This document shows, in pieces, positions 1 to 8,980 of a stretch of 64,000 nucleotides of DNA. Below the pieces are notes generated by a model. It saw only the letters and a program-made list of their open reading frames with translations, did no database searches and was not told the DNA's origin. Numbering within the stretch: the stretch's first letter is position 1; every line of letters starts with the position of its first letter. The translations under genes and the position numbers were made by a program. This stretch comes from Bacteroidota bacterium (lineage in GTDB: Bacteria; Bacteroidota; Bacteroidia; Chitinophagales; Chitinophagaceae). The stretch is taken from the NCBI GenBank assembly GCA_018268105.1, contig JAFDXG010000005.1:21269-85268 (forward strand), read 5' to 3'.

Positions 1-1357
1 CGGGAGGAGTTGAAGCGGAGCAGAGATACAAACCTTTCTGAGAAGTCCTGTATGGAGATAATCGTAAAGCAGGTCTGGTAAATAATTGTCCAATATCAAT
101 AACGCCGCTACTGATATCTCCTCCAATATAATTTGCATTATATTCTTCCATAGCTTCCGTGTCCATAACATGTCTTGCAAGAATGCGTTCCCTGAATCCC
201 GGTGCAAAACGTTCAACCTGCTGTTCGATGATGCTAGTCATATCTTTCTTCGATCCGTTGGGTACATGACAATATCCCCAAAGCGTATGTTTACCACCCG
301 GAGCACGGGTTTTATCAAAAAGACTTTGCTGTGCCAGCAATACAAATGGCTTTGAAGAATGAATTCCGTTATTCATAGCCTTTTCGCTTTCCTCAATTTC
401 TTCAAGGGTACCCCCTATATGAACTGTTCCTGCACTTCTGCATTCTGATACTTTAAAAGGTACAATATCATCTAATGCCCAATCCATTTTAAATACTCCC
501 ATCCCATAACGATAACGGTTCAGTTGCCAACGGTATAAAGATGAAAACTTATGTCCTGCAATTTGTAATAACTGGCGGGGTGTAACATCAAATAACACTG
601 CTTTTGCCGAAGGCAATTGAGAAAGTGAAGAGATATACACTCCTGTTTCAGTTTTTCCACCCAATGATATAAAATATGCAGAAAGGGCATCCGCAAGTGA
701 CTGAGTTCCGCCTTTAGGAAGTGGCCACCCATGCAGGTGAGCTGCCGATAACAGCACAAGACCTATGGCAGAGGTAGCCAGATTTGTCAAAGGCTGAATG
801 GCATGTGCAGCCATGCCTGCCACTAAAGCTTTGCCATTGGTCGTTGAAAACCGTTTTACAAGTGTTGTAGATGATGATAATGCCTTTAATCCAAAAGCAG
901 CCATTTTTAATGGCATTGCTGGTATATGCAGCGGAGCAAGCACATCATTGCAAATTGACGGCCAATCTCTGACTATCGGTTCTATTAATTTGCGGTAAGC
1001 ATAGCCGTCTGCACCAAGTTGTTCTATTGTTTTTTCAATAGAGGGATAAAGTACACCGGCAGTTCCATCATCCAGAGGGTGTGCAGCACATATAGAAGGA
1101 TATATATACTCCAGCCCAAATTGCCCAAGAGGTAATGATTGAAAAAAAGGTGAACCCGCAGCCATGGGATGAATTGCTGAACAGATATCGTGTCGAAATC
1201 CGGGCAGGGTCAGTTCTGCCGTGCGCATTCCGCCACCAATTGTTTTTTTTGCTTCAATTAATAACACTTTCACTCCCTGCTGCTGCATTGCAATTGCTGC
1301 AGCAAGCCCATTAGGACCGGATCCTACAATAATTGCGTCAAAATCCGGATTAGCCAT
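1..1357 (-). CDS. FAD-dependent oxidoreductase, phytoene-dehydrogenase-like (3' end cut by window)
   Basis: The frame is open from an ATG at 1357 to the window edge, about 452 codons. The N-terminus carries the Rossmann dinucleotide motif GSGPNG (residues 12-17) followed by an acidic beta-strand end and IGGGMRT, typical of the phytoene dehydrogenase / PYROXD2-like amine-oxidase superfamily that binds FAD. The last visible residues, GLYLCSASTPP, match the conserved C-terminal FAD-contacting segment of this family, so probably only a few dozen residues lie outside the window. The substrate cannot be told from sequence; no carotenoid genes are visible nearby. Small open frames on the opposite strand here are shadows of this gene. 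Confidence 0.85.
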   Translation of the reverse strand, partial: MANPDFDAIIVGSGPNGLAAAIAMQQQGVKVLLIEAKKTIGGGMRTAELTLPGFRHDICSAIHPMAAGSPFFQSLPLGQFGLEYIYPSICAAHPLDDGTAGVLYPSIEKTIEQLGADGYAYRKLIEPIVRDWPSICNDVLAPLHIPAMPLKMAAFGLKALSSSTTLVKRFSTTNGKALVAGMAAHAIQPLTNLATSAIGLVLLSAAHLHGWPLPKGGTQSLADALSAYFISLGGKTETGVYISSLSQLPSAKAVLFDVTPRQLLQIAGHKFSSLYRWQLNRYRYGMGVFKMDWALDDIVPFKVSECRSAGTVHIGGTLEEIEESEKAMNNGIHSSKPFVLLAQQSLFDKTRAPGGKHTLWGYCHVPNGSKKDMTSIIEQQVERFAPGFRERILARHVMDTEAMEEYNANYIGGDISSGVIDIGQLFTRPALRLSPYRTSQKGLYLCSASTPP

Positions 1358-1400
1358 ACGTTGAAACCTGTGTAGTATATTTTAAAAGTCCATTTATTTT

Positions 1401-2648
1401 TTATACTAATTCAATCAAAGTAATCTCAGGCAATATCCCTACTCTTCCCGGGTAGCCGATAAACCCATACCCACGGTTTATATACAGTTTCTGGTTAGCC
1501 TCTTCATACAATCCGGCCCATTGTTTATACACATATTGCACGGGACTCCATTTAAATCCGGGTACCTCTACTCCAAATTGCATACCATGGGTATGACCCG
1601 ATAGCATCAAATCCACATCACTATACTGAGGCCGCACTTCCGCATCCCAATGACTGGGATCGTGGCTCATTAATATTTTAAAAGGATATTGTTCAGTTCC
1701 AGCATAAGCTTTATCCATTTTACCATACTTAGGGAAACTTGATTTTGCACTCCAGTTTTCTATTCCAAGCAAAGCTATCTTCTCACCGTTTCTTTCAAGG
1801 GCTACATGCTCATTCATCAGCAAACGCCAGCCCATGTCTTTTTGCAGTTGTTTCAGGCGTTCCAGGTTTTCTGCCTTTGCATCAGCACTAGGCCATCTTC
1901 GATAATCGCCATAGTCATGGTTGCCCAAAGTGCTAAATACTCCCATAGGCGCATGCAGTTTTGAAAAGATATCCGTGTAATTATTCATTTCATCTGCGCG
2001 ATCATTTACTAAGTCGCCTGTGAATAGAATAATATCGGCATTTTGCTTCATAACCATATCAATACCATGAGCAACAGCAGCTTTATCTGTAAAACTACCG
2101 CTGTGTATGTCTGAAATATGAATGATCTTTAGCCCTTTAAACGATGCAGGTAAATTGGGAAACGGTAACCTGATTTTTTTTAACTGGTAACGATATTTAT
2201 TTGTAAAGCCATACAGCAGCGTTGTCATCAACCCGCCACCCACACCCAATGCGAGCCAGCTCATAAATGCGGAACGGGATATGCCGGCTGCCCTGAATGG
2301 CTCACCATGTATATATTGGTAAAACAATTTTCCGCCCCCCCATTGCAGCACTCTTCTCAGATCATCAATAATGAGGAAAATAACAGTAACTGCTTTGGAA
2401 AGAAACAACCCGATAAGTATAGCAAAAAAATAGGTTCGGAAAGTTTTATTCCAATGGTCTATATTGAAGAAAGGTATTAAAGCAATTGTTGCCACCGCAG
2501 CAGCGCTGAAAATCCAGTAGGCCCCAAAAACCGAAAACCTTAATTTAAATGAAGTATTTTGCATGATCACCTTCACAGCCTGAAATACATACAGATCAAT
2601 CAATATCATGATAATGATAAAAATCCAGGAACCAGAAACACGCTGCAT
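1401..2648 (-). CDS. Membrane-anchored metallophosphoesterase (YkuE/YaeI-like)
   Basis: 415 residues. About four hydrophobic segments fill the first 150 residues (near 8-28, 38-60, 70-93 and 125-147). A calcineurin-type phosphoesterase domain follows with the full metal-site set: HISDIHSGS near residue 178, FTGDLVND, LGNHDYGD, a later SHDP, and SGHTHGMQFG near the C-terminus. These Asp, Asn and His residues bind two metals in this superfamily. Bacterial relatives include membrane proteins proposed to hydrolyse phospholipid or nucleotide-lipid phosphoesters; the substrate here is unknown. It lies 43 nt upstream of the FAD oxidoreductase on the same strand and may be cotranscribed with it. Confidence 0.85.
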   Translation of the reverse strand: MQRVSGSWIFIIIMILIDLYVFQAVKVIMQNTSFKLRFSVFGAYWIFSAAAVATIALIPFFNIDHWNKTFRTYFFAILIGLFLSKAVTVIFLIIDDLRRVLQWGGGKLFYQYIHGEPFRAAGISRSAFMSWLALGVGGGLMTTLLYGFTNKYRYQLKKIRLPFPNLPASFKGLKIIHISDIHSGSFTDKAAVAHGIDMVMKQNADIILFTGDLVNDRADEMNNYTDIFSKLHAPMGVFSTLGNHDYGDYRRWPSADAKAENLERLKQLQKDMGWRLLMNEHVALERNGEKIALLGIENWSAKSSFPKYGKMDKAYAGTEQYPFKILMSHDPSHWDAEVRPQYSDVDLMLSGHTHGMQFGVEVPGFKWSPVQYVYKQWAGLYEEANQKLYINRGYGFIGYPGRVGILPEITLIELV

Positions 2649-2677
2649 AGAATTATTTTGATTAAAAATGATATAAG

Positions 2678-2740
2678 GCTGTGGGCTGTCAGCACCTGGC
2701 GGTGAACTATGAGTTGTTGACGGTTAGCTCATTGCTCAAT
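2678..2740. repeat. Degenerate 7-bp-period intergenic repeat
   Basis: The gap between the metallophosphoesterase start and the FMN reductase stop can be read as nine consecutive 7-bp units, beginning GCTGTGG and GCTGTCA and ending GCTCATT and GCTCAAT. Most units begin G(C/T)T or a close variant. The phase is kept while the units diverge. Similar heptad-phased sequence occurs at 13343-13398 and 34691-34731. No function can be assigned. Confidence 0.5.
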
Positions 2741-2744
2741 CCCT

Positions 2745-3257
2745 TCAAAACCTTATAAATTCCTCCAATTGTTCATTAATGCTTTTTAAAGTTGCCATAT
2801 CGCCTATAAAATTTTCACCGTTCAGTAATTTATTCACTACCGAAATGGGAAGTTTATTGTGATGTACATGCATTTTCAGGTATTGCAATACCCCTGTCAA
2901 ATGCTCCATGCCCCGCAGGTTTCCGGCCCGCCCGGTTGACACTCCGGTAAGCAGAGCTTTCTTCCCCCACCATACTTTTTCTATATCTGTATTATCTATC
3001 ATAGCCTTAAGTACCCCGGGAAAACTGCCATTGTATTCGGGTGTGACAAAAATAAATTTAGTAGTAGGTATGAGTAAATCTTTTTCGAGAGCCCTTAATG
3101 CATCATTTCTTTTATTTACATCCAAATCTTCAAGCGACAAAAATTTTGCAACAGTTCCTTTCTCTTCAAGTAAACGCAAATATTGCTTGGCCACCCTTAT
3201 TGTGTTACTTCCGGGCCGGTTAGTACCGGAAATTACGGTATATATTTCCTCCTGCAT
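2745..3257 (-). CDS. NADPH-dependent FMN reductase family protein
   Basis: 170 residues with a flavodoxin-like fold. The N-terminal phosphate-binding loop reads ISGTNRPGSNT (about residues 9-19), and the second flavin-contacting stretch is VTPEYNGSFPGVLKAMIDN (near 77-95). The family reduces FMN, quinones or azo compounds with NAD(P)H in the cytoplasm. Length is slightly short for the family but complete. The ATG at 3257 gives a natural N-terminus. The long palindrome at 3295-3358 lies just upstream, between this gene and the divergent MBL-fold gene. Confidence 0.85.
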   Translation of the reverse strand: MQEEIYTVISGTNRPGSNTIRVAKQYLRLLEEKGTVAKFLSLEDLDVNKRNDALRALEKDLLIPTTKFIFVTPEYNGSFPGVLKAMIDNTDIEKVWWGKKALLTGVSTGRAGNLRGMEHLTGVLQYLKMHVHHNKLPISVVNKLLNGENFIGDMATLKSINEQLEEFIRF

Positions 3258-3294
3258 GTATTATTGATCCGTCTTATGTGAATGAATAGTATCA

Positions 3295-3358
3295 GGTGTA
3301 TTCCAAATTTTCGCACCGATCGGAATGTCGCATTTGAAGCGAAAATTTGGAATACACC
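3295..3358. repeat. Long perfect inverted repeat (REP/MITE-like hairpin)
   Basis: The arms 3295-3314 and 3339-3358 are perfect reverse complements over 20 bp (left arm GGTGTATTCCAAATTTTCGC). They enclose a 24-nt loop that itself contains CCGATCGG. The element lies between divergently transcribed genes, so it is not a shared transcription terminator. There is no U-tract on either side. A 12-base match to its outer arm, CAGGTGTATTCC, recurs at 13260-13271 without a partner arm. It looks like a dispersed palindromic element or a large operator. Confidence 0.7.
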
Positions 3359-3488
3359 CATAATATCATAAATATTATCCTTAAACTGTATTTTTGTTAT
3401 AATTACGGGTAATATTTTTTTAATTGGCAAAGATAAACCCGTTTCATCCGTTTATTTTTTTGTTTTATAAACTGTTTTATCTTCAGTT

Positions 3489-4169
3489 ATGCGGTACACA
3501 TGTTATGGGCATTCCTGTTTTTCAGTTGTGATTAAAGGTAAAAAGATTCTCTTTGATCCTTTTATCACTTTTAATGAGCTTGCCAAAAATATTGATGTCA
3601 ATACCATTGAAGCAGATTTTATTTTTCTTTCGCATGGCCATGAAGATCATATAGCCGATTGTGTGAGCATAGCTGCCCGTACAGGTGCAAAAGTAGTTTG
3701 CAGTTTTGAAATACATGTTTGGCTCAATAAGAAAGGTATTACCAACACTCATCCTATGAATACAGGTGGTAAATGGAATTTCGAATTTGGTACAGTAAAA
3801 TGCGTGGTAGCACAGCACTCCAGCGGGCTCCCCGATGGCAGTTATGGGGGCAATCCGATGGGTTTTGTTTTTACCAGTGATGATGGAAATTTTTACTATA
3901 GCGGTGATACAGCCCTTACCCTCGATATGCAACTGATACCGCAATATGCAACACTAAATTTTGCAGTTTTACCTATTGGCGACAACTTTACCATGGATGT
4001 CACAGATGCTATGCAGTCCGCAAAATATGTGCAATGCCGGAAAATTGTCGGAGTGCATTATGATACATTTGGTTATATTAAAATTGACCATATAAAGGCA
4101 AAACAATTGTTTGCGGAAGAAGGTTTACAGTTGTTCCTGCTCAATCCCGGCGAATCAATAGAAATCTGA
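3489..4169 (+). CDS. MBL-fold metal-dependent hydrolase (UPF0173-like)
   Basis: 226 residues. The metallo-beta-lactamase metal motif is SHGHEDHIADC (around residues 54-64). Downstream metal-ligand candidates are QHSSG, YYSGDTAL with its Asp, and VGVHYDTF with its His. Short single-domain proteins of this kind (UPF0173/YtkL) are predicted Zn-dependent hydrolases of unknown substrate. The gene stands alone, 150 nt before parA. The upstream gap is AT-rich and contains the 3295-3358 palindrome. Confidence 0.85.
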   Translation: MRYTCYGHSCFSVVIKGKKILFDPFITFNELAKNIDVNTIEADFIFLSHGHEDHIADCVSIAARTGAKVVCSFEIHVWLNKKGITNTHPMNTGGKWNFEFGTVKCVVAQHSSGLPDGSYGGNPMGFVFTSDDGNFYYSGDTALTLDMQLIPQYATLNFAVLPIGDNFTMDVTDAMQSAKYVQCRKIVGVHYDTFGYIKIDHIKAKQLFAEEGLQLFLLNPGESIEI

Positions 4170-4246
4170 TACAGACACCCCGATATTAGCTGAAACTGAA
4201 TATCTCTAATTAAAAAGATACTTCCAAAAAACACCCGATAATATTC

Positions 4247-4254
4247 TACATTTG
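4247..4254 (+). promoter_or_regulatory. Candidate -7 promoter element for parAB
   Basis: TACATTTG is a perfect match to the Bacteroidota -7 consensus TAnnTTTG, 65 nt before the parA ATG. No convincing TTG -33 box lies at the usual distance, so support rests on the -7 box alone. Confidence 0.35.
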
Positions 4255-4319
4255 CCACTTGGCAATACCAGATATATTAAATTAAATTTTAGTATAAAGT
4301 AATCATCTGAAAATAATTT

Positions 4320-5147
4320 ATGGCAAGAACAATAGGGATAGCCAATCAAAAAGGTGGAGTGGGAAAAACAACGACTGCCATTAACCTGGCCGCAAGTTTT
4401 GCCGTACTTGAAAAAAGAACTTTGTTGGTAGATGCAGATCCACAAGCCAATAGTACTACAGGTACAGGATTTGATTTACATAATATACAGAAAAGCCTGT
4501 ACGACTGTATGGTAAATGATACGCCGGCGCGGGAAGTAATTTTAAAATCAGAAATTCCCCATCTCGACATCATACCTTCGCATATTGACCTGGTGGGCGC
4601 CGAAATTGAAATGATCAATTACCCGAACCGGGAAAATGTATTAAAATTCATTTTGGAGCCGGTAAAAAATGACTATGATTTTATTGTCATTGACTGTTCA
4701 CCATCGCTGGGGCTGATAACTGTAAATGCGCTTACTGCTTCAGATAGTGTAGTCGTTCCGGTACAAACAGAATTTTTTGCATTGGAAGGATTGGGAAAAT
4801 TGCTGAATACCATCAAAATAGTACAGAGCAGGCTTAATCCGGAACTGGTGATTGAAGGTATACTCATGACCATGTATGACGGACGTCTTCGCCTTTGCAA
4901 CCAGGTGGTAAACGAAGTGCGACAGCATTTTGAAGAAATGGTATTTGATACCATTATCCATCGCAATACCCGACTAAGCGAAGCACCAAGTGTAGGGAAA
5001 CCGGCTATATTGTATGATGCAGAGAGCAAAGGATCTATCAACTATCTGAACCTTGCCAAAGAAATACTGCAACGAAACAATATGACCCTGATACCACAGG
5101 ATGAAAGAATATTAACCATAGAAGATAATGAGCACTCCAAACAATAA
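4320..5147 (+). CDS. parA: Chromosome-partitioning ATPase ParA (Soj)
   Basis: 275 residues. The deviant Walker A motif KGGVGKTTT begins at residue 11, with the signature lysine of the MinD/ParA class. Further motifs are [12 protein letters not shown] (Walker A') and [14 protein letters not shown] (Walker B). ParA ATPases bind nucleoid DNA non-specifically as ATP dimers and move ParB-parS complexes during chromosome segregation. The reading frame overlaps parB by 20 nt, indicating translational coupling. No parS-like inverted repeat was noticed around the pair. Confidence 0.97.
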   Translation: MARTIGIANQKGGVGKTTTAINLAASFAVLEKRTLLVDADPQANSTTGTGFDLHNIQKSLYDCMVNDTPAREVILKSEIPHLDIIPSHIDLVGAEIEMINYPNRENVLKFILEPVKNDYDFIVIDCSPSLGLITVNALTASDSVVVPVQTEFFALEGLGKLLNTIKIVQSRLNPELVIEGILMTMYDGRLRLCNQVVNEVRQHFEEMVFDTIIHRNTRLSEAPSVGKPAILYDAESKGSINYLNLAKEILQRNNMTLIPQDERILTIEDNEHSKQ

Positions 5148-6048
5148 GAAAGAAGCACTGGGCAAAGGGATTCGCTCCCTGCTCCAAAGTATAGATGCTG
5201 ATCTCAAAACCTCAGGTGGCGAACACCTTAAACCTTCTGTTACAGATAAGGCAACTTCTACTTTAAGAATTCCGGTAGAGCAGGTTGAACCTAACCCAAA
5301 ACAACCAAGACACGATTTTGATGAAAAAGCACTGCAGGAATTGGCAAGTTCCATTAAAATACACGACATTATACAGCCGCTTACCGTGGCTAAAATGGCA
5401 GGATCGGATAAATACCGCATCATTGCCGGGGAGAGAAGATGGAGGGCAGCTCAACTTGCCGGCATAAAGGATATACCTGTTTATATAAGGCAGGCTAACG
5501 ACCAGCAACTCCTCGAACTGGCACTTTTAGAAAATTTGCAGCGTGAAAACCTTAATCCTATAGAAATAGGATTGAGCTATAAACGCATGATGGAGGAACT
5601 GGAATATACCCAGGAACAGGTAGCGGAAAGAATGGGAAAAGAAAGAAGCACGGTTACCAATTATATTCGGCTGCTGAAACTTCCTCCGGATATACAAGTT
5701 GCAGTACGCAACAATGTAATAAGTATGGGGCATGCAAGAGCTATCATTAATGTAGATACGGTGGATCAGCAGTTATATATATACAATGAGATTAAGAACC
5801 GGGGCCTGTCAGTACGACAAACCGAAGACCTGGTAAGAAATTTGTATAAAAACGCCGCTGTTAAAAAATCGGTAAAAGCAACCCTTCCCGCACCTTACAA
5901 AAAAATTGAAGATAATTTAGCCTCACATTATGGCACCCGGGTAAAAATGCAGCATAGTAAAAAAGGGCATGGCAGCATTACTATCGAATACTTTTCTGTA
6001 CAAGACCTTAATACCATACTGGAGAAAATGAATGTATCGGCAATTTGA
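5128..6048 (+). CDS. parB: Chromosome-partitioning protein ParB
   Basis: 306 residues. The N-terminal CTPase fold carries [12 protein letters not shown] (101-112) and [12 protein letters not shown] (135-146), the conserved ParB/Spo0J CTP-binding and parS-clamp motifs. A helix-turn-helix follows at about 161-183 ([20 protein letters not shown]). The C-terminal part is lysine-rich and would dimerise. ParB loads at parS and slides as a CTP-dependent clamp. The start at 5128 lies inside the end of parA and gives the usual short Lys-rich ParB N-terminus ([10 protein letters not shown]). Confidence 0.97.
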   Translation: MSTPNNKKEALGKGIRSLLQSIDADLKTSGGEHLKPSVTDKATSTLRIPVEQVEPNPKQPRHDFDEKALQELASSIKIHDIIQPLTVAKMAGSDKYRIIAGERRWRAAQLAGIKDIPVYIRQANDQQLLELALLENLQRENLNPIEIGLSYKRMMEELEYTQEQVAERMGKERSTVTNYIRLLKLPPDIQVAVRNNVISMGHARAIINVDTVDQQLYIYNEIKNRGLSVRQTEDLVRNLYKNAAVKKSVKATLPAPYKKIEDNLASHYGTRVKMQHSKKGHGSITIEYFSVQDLNTILEKMNVSAI

Positions 6049-6065
6049 TACCATTTCTGTGAAAT

Positions 6066-6755
6066 ATGTTTCGAGCTTATTTATTTATCGTTTTAATTCT
6101 GTTCGCCGGCACAGCTAGTAGTTCTGCCCAGGATACTATACCGACTCCATCATCTTCAAAAGATTCACTAAAGACAAACAGCACTATTGCATCTTCTGTT
6201 TCAAAGGTTGTAGACAGTGCAGGTAAAAAACTTTTAGAAGATACCGCATCGCATAAATGGTCACCGGCACGTAAAGCAGCCATACTTTCTGCAATACTGC
6301 CCGGTGCAGGACAGGCTTACAATAGAAAATACTGGAAGATGCCAATTGTTTATGCTGCATTGGCGATACCTGTATATACTTTTACTGACAATCTAAAATG
6401 GTTTCAGCGAACCCGGTATGCTTATAATATTCTTGCCAGGAAAGACTCTGCCAACTTTAAAAACGTATATCCACAATTGCAACCTTTTGTGGAAGCCGGA
6501 GACCTGTCGGGACTTCAAAAATACCGTGGTGAATTCAGAAAGAATGTTGACTATTCTGTATTAGCCTTTCTGATTTTATGGGGATTGAATGTGGTGGATG
6601 CAGCGGTAGACGGGCATTTAAAAAATTTTAATGTCACCGATGATCTTAGCCTCCAGTTTAAACCCGGCTTTTCGCAAATGGCCAATACCGCAGGCATAAG
6701 CCTGGTACTTAATATCGGGAAAAATGCTTCCCCCCATACCAACTCTGCACATTGA
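6066..6755 (+). CDS. DUF5683 domain secreted/membrane protein
   Basis: 229 residues. A signal peptide occupies about residues 1-22 (hydrophobic core, cleavage near SSAQ), followed by a Ser/Thr/Lys-rich linker. The DUF5683 core starts at SPARKAAILSAILPGAGQ and contains hydrophobic segments near 94-112 and 163-182. The function is unknown; in Bacteroidota it recurs directly after parAB and before dapB, as here, with an 18-nt spacing from parB. It is likely an inner-membrane protein with a short periplasmic N-terminus, transcribed with parAB. Confidence 0.85.
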   Translation: MFRAYLFIVLILFAGTASSSAQDTIPTPSSSKDSLKTNSTIASSVSKVVDSAGKKLLEDTASHKWSPARKAAILSAILPGAGQAYNRKYWKMPIVYAALAIPVYTFTDNLKWFQRTRYAYNILARKDSANFKNVYPQLQPFVEAGDLSGLQKYRGEFRKNVDYSVLAFLILWGLNVVDAAVDGHLKNFNVTDDLSLQFKPGFSQMANTAGISLVLNIGKNASPHTNSAH

Positions 6756-6761
6756 TTCTAT

Positions 6762-6769
6762 TATCTTTG
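6762..6769 (+). promoter_or_regulatory. Candidate -7 promoter element for dapB
   Basis: TATCTTTG matches TAnnTTTG perfectly, 16 nt before the dapB ATG and immediately after the stop of the DUF5683 gene. It suggests that dapB has its own promoter with a leader of about 10 nt, in addition to any read-through from parAB. Confidence 0.45.
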
Positions 6770-6785
6770 CGCCAAAATTATACGG

Positions 6786-7502
6786 ATGAAAATAGCATTG
6801 ATCGGTTACGGTAAAATGGGACACGCCATTGAAGAGATTGCTATCCAGCGCAAACACGATATCGTACTAAAGGTATCTATAGACAACCTTGAAGACAATA
6901 CCATAGAAAAAATACAAAAAGCAGATGTAGCTATAGAATTTACCGGACCCGAAAGCGCTTTCGAAAATATAAACAAATGCTTTGAGGCAGGAGTACCTGT
7001 AGTGTGTGGCTCTACAGGATGGCTTAACCGTTATGAAGAAACTGTTTGGAACTGTAAAGAACAAAACGGTGCCTTACTATATGCAAGTAATTTCAGTATA
7101 GGTGTAAATATCTTTTTTGAAATCAATAAAAAGCTTGCCCGCCTTATGGCTTCGCAGACAGAATATAACCCTACAATAGAAGAAATACATCATACCCAGA
7201 AATTAGATGCCCCCAGCGGCACAGCCATTACTCTTGCCGAACAAATACTGGAGGTAAATGCCGTAAAGAAAAAATGGGTGTTGGACAAAAGCAGTAACCC
7301 CTCTGAGCTTCAAATCACAGCTAAAAGAATTGATCCGGCAGCCGGCACACATATTATCAGGTACCACTCAGAGATTGACGATGTTGAAATTATGCATATA
7401 GCCCACAATCGTAAAGGCTTTGCACTCGGCGCTGTCCTCGCCGCGGAATACTTATCCGGACAGCGTGGTATATTTAGTATGCAGGATGTTTTGGGATTTT
7501 AA
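6786..7502 (+). CDS. dapB: 4-hydroxy-tetrahydrodipicolinate reductase
   Basis: 238 residues. The NAD(P)H-binding motif is GYGKMG (7-12). The catalytic and substrate-binding region contains HHTQKLDAPSGTA, with the conserved tandem His and Lys. The C-terminus carries the family signature around SEIDDVEIMHIAHNRKGFALGA. DapB reduces the cyclised aldol product made by DapA, in the lysine and diaminopimelate branch that feeds peptidoglycan synthesis. The length is typical of the shorter Bacteroidota form. The usual nearby lepB of this phylum does not follow; an Rrf2 regulator does. Confidence 0.96.
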   Translation: MKIALIGYGKMGHAIEEIAIQRKHDIVLKVSIDNLEDNTIEKIQKADVAIEFTGPESAFENINKCFEAGVPVVCGSTGWLNRYEETVWNCKEQNGALLYASNFSIGVNIFFEINKKLARLMASQTEYNPTIEEIHHTQKLDAPSGTAITLAEQILEVNAVKKKWVLDKSSNPSELQITAKRIDPAAGTHIIRYHSEIDDVEIMHIAHNRKGFALGAVLAAEYLSGQRGIFSMQDVLGF

Positions 7503-7591
7503 AAAGGGTTTATTTTCATGATTTATGTCATGAGGTAAATAAGGGGTGACTAATATTTTCGTAAAAACATTATTTCCCATTAAATTGCTAT

Positions 7592-7996
7592 ATGCTTTCC
7601 AAAAAGACTCAATACGCCTTTAAGGCACTCATGTATATGGCCCAGGTAGAAAAAGAGGGGCCTATCCTCATTGCTGAAATTGCCCAAAAAAAAAATATCC
7701 CTATCAAATTCCTGGAAAATATCCTGCTTGAACTTAAAAACATGGGGGTACTCGACAGCAAGAAAGGTAAAGGCGGAGGATATTTTTTTAAAGAAAGACC
7801 AAAGAATATCACACTGGCAAGTGTTATGCGTAAGCTTGACGGACCGATTGCTTTGCTACCATGCGTCAGTCTCAATTTTTATGAACCCTGCAAAAATTGT
7901 GATGAAGGCGATTGTAAACTAAGGGATACACTAATATTAGTAAGGGATGCCACTCTCAAAATACTGGAAAAAAAATCTGTAGCAGACCTGGTATAA
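7592..7996 (+). CDS. Rrf2-family transcriptional regulator with four cysteines
   Basis: 134 residues. A winged helix-turn-helix fills the N-terminal half (ALMYMAQ ... IPIKFLENILLELKNMGVL, then a GKGGGY wing), as in IscR, NsrR and RirA. Cysteines at 91, 100, 103 and 108 form a candidate Fe-S site, one more than the three cysteine ligands of IscR. It may sense iron-sulfur status, NO or redox. The last bases converge on lipA, an Fe-S enzyme gene, only 15 nt away, so an Fe-S link is plausible but not shown. A TAnnTTTG-like box with one mismatch (TATTTTCG) lies upstream near 7553-7560. Confidence 0.9.
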   Translation: MLSKKTQYAFKALMYMAQVEKEGPILIAEIAQKKNIPIKFLENILLELKNMGVLDSKKGKGGGYFFKERPKNITLASVMRKLDGPIALLPCVSLNFYEPCKNCDEGDCKLRDTLILVRDATLKILEKKSVADLV

Positions 7997-8011
7997 AGTC
8001 GCCTTATGCTC

Positions 8012-8941
8012 TCAGGCATTTATCATTGCTTTTTTCCTCAGCCATTCTGCTTTACCTACTCCTTCAAAAACGTGCTTTTCACTGTGATAGGACGACCGTA
8101 CCAATGGACCACTCTCTACATAGTCAAATCCCATTTCATAACCAGCTTCTGTATACTCGGCAAATTCATCAGGATGTATAAACCTTACTACAGGCAGATG
8201 TTTTTGTGTTGGTTGCAGATATTGTCCAAGTGTAATAACATCCACATTGCTTTCCCTCAGATCACGCATGGTTTGCAATACTTCTTCTTTGGTTTCTCCC
8301 AGCCCAAGCATTAAACCCGATTTGGTACGCATCCCGTTTTCTTTAAGGTATTTCAACACTTCCATGCTTCTCGAATATTTTGCCTGTATACGCACCTGTT
8401 TAGTCATTCTTTCCACTGTTTCTATATTATGAGACACTACTTCAGGGGCGGCTTCAATAATACGTTGTATATTTTCTTCTTCTCCTTTAAAATCCGGAAT
8501 CAGGGTTTCAAGAGTTGTATCTGGTGTCAATGTTTTCACAGCTTTAATGGTATTTTGCCAGATAATGCTGCCTCCGTCTTTCAGTTCATCCCTATCCACA
8601 GAAGTAATAACAGCATGTTTCACTTTCATCAGGTAAATAGCTTCTGCTACGCGCTGAGGTTCATCCCAGTCTACAGGATCGGGTCTTCCTGTAGCCACAG
8701 CACAAAATCCGCAACTTCTTGTACAAATGTTACCCAATATCATAAAGGTAGCCGTGCCTGCACCCCAGCATTCTCCCATATTAGGACAATTACCACTTTC
8801 ACAAATAGTATGGAGCTTATGTGTATCTACTAAATTCCTTACATTCTTATAGCTTTCACCTATTGGCAATTTCACTCTCAGCCAGTCAGGTTTCTTAGTC
8901 CGTGGCATTTCCTGTTGTGTACCTGCGCATGATCCGCTCAT
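8012..8941 (-). CDS. lipA: Lipoyl synthase
   Basis: 309 residues. Auxiliary-cluster cysteines lie at 47, 52 and 58 ([12 protein letters not shown]), and the radical-SAM cluster cysteines at 73, 77 and 80 (CTRSCGFC). The C-terminal RSSYHSE supplies the conserved serine ligand of the auxiliary [4Fe-4S] cluster. LipA inserts two sulfurs into protein-bound octanoyl chains to make lipoate for 2-oxoacid dehydrogenases and the glycine cleavage system. The length is normal. No lipB is adjacent. Confidence 0.97.
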   Translation of the reverse strand: MSGSCAGTQQEMPRTKKPDWLRVKLPIGESYKNVRNLVDTHKLHTICESGNCPNMGECWGAGTATFMILGNICTRSCGFCAVATGRPDPVDWDEPQRVAEAIYLMKVKHAVITSVDRDELKDGGSIIWQNTIKAVKTLTPDTTLETLIPDFKGEEENIQRIIEAAPEVVSHNIETVERMTKQVRIQAKYSRSMEVLKYLKENGMRTKSGLMLGLGETKEEVLQTMRDLRESNVDVITLGQYLQPTQKHLPVVRFIHPDEFAEYTEAGYEMGFDYVESGPLVRSSYHSEKHVFEGVGKAEWLRKKAMINA

Positions 8942-8966
8942 AGTGTAAATTGAAGATTTCTGAATG

Positions 8967-8974
8967 CAAAAATA
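8967..8974 (-). promoter_or_regulatory. Candidate -7 promoter element for lipA
   Basis: On the minus strand this reads TATTTTTG, a perfect TAnnTTTG match, 25 nt upstream of the lipA start. It would give a leader of about 20 nt. Confidence 0.4.
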
Positions 8975-8980
8975 ACCCTC

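Noticed and set aside
86..998. Three small ORFs (both strands) at the left edge
   Set aside because: They overlap the long FAD oxidoreductase frame, which shows conserved motifs from end to end. The small frames have no recognisable features.
3233..3430. 65-codon minus-strand ORF
   Set aside because: It runs across the palindrome and into the start of the FMN reductase; the composition is that of non-coding sequence.
4170..4319. parS site near parAB
   Set aside because: No 16-bp palindrome with a CACGTG-type centre was seen in the region around parAB. parS may lie elsewhere near the origin.
8006..8833. Plus-strand ORFs opposite lipA
   Set aside because: They are antisense shadows of a well-conserved gene.
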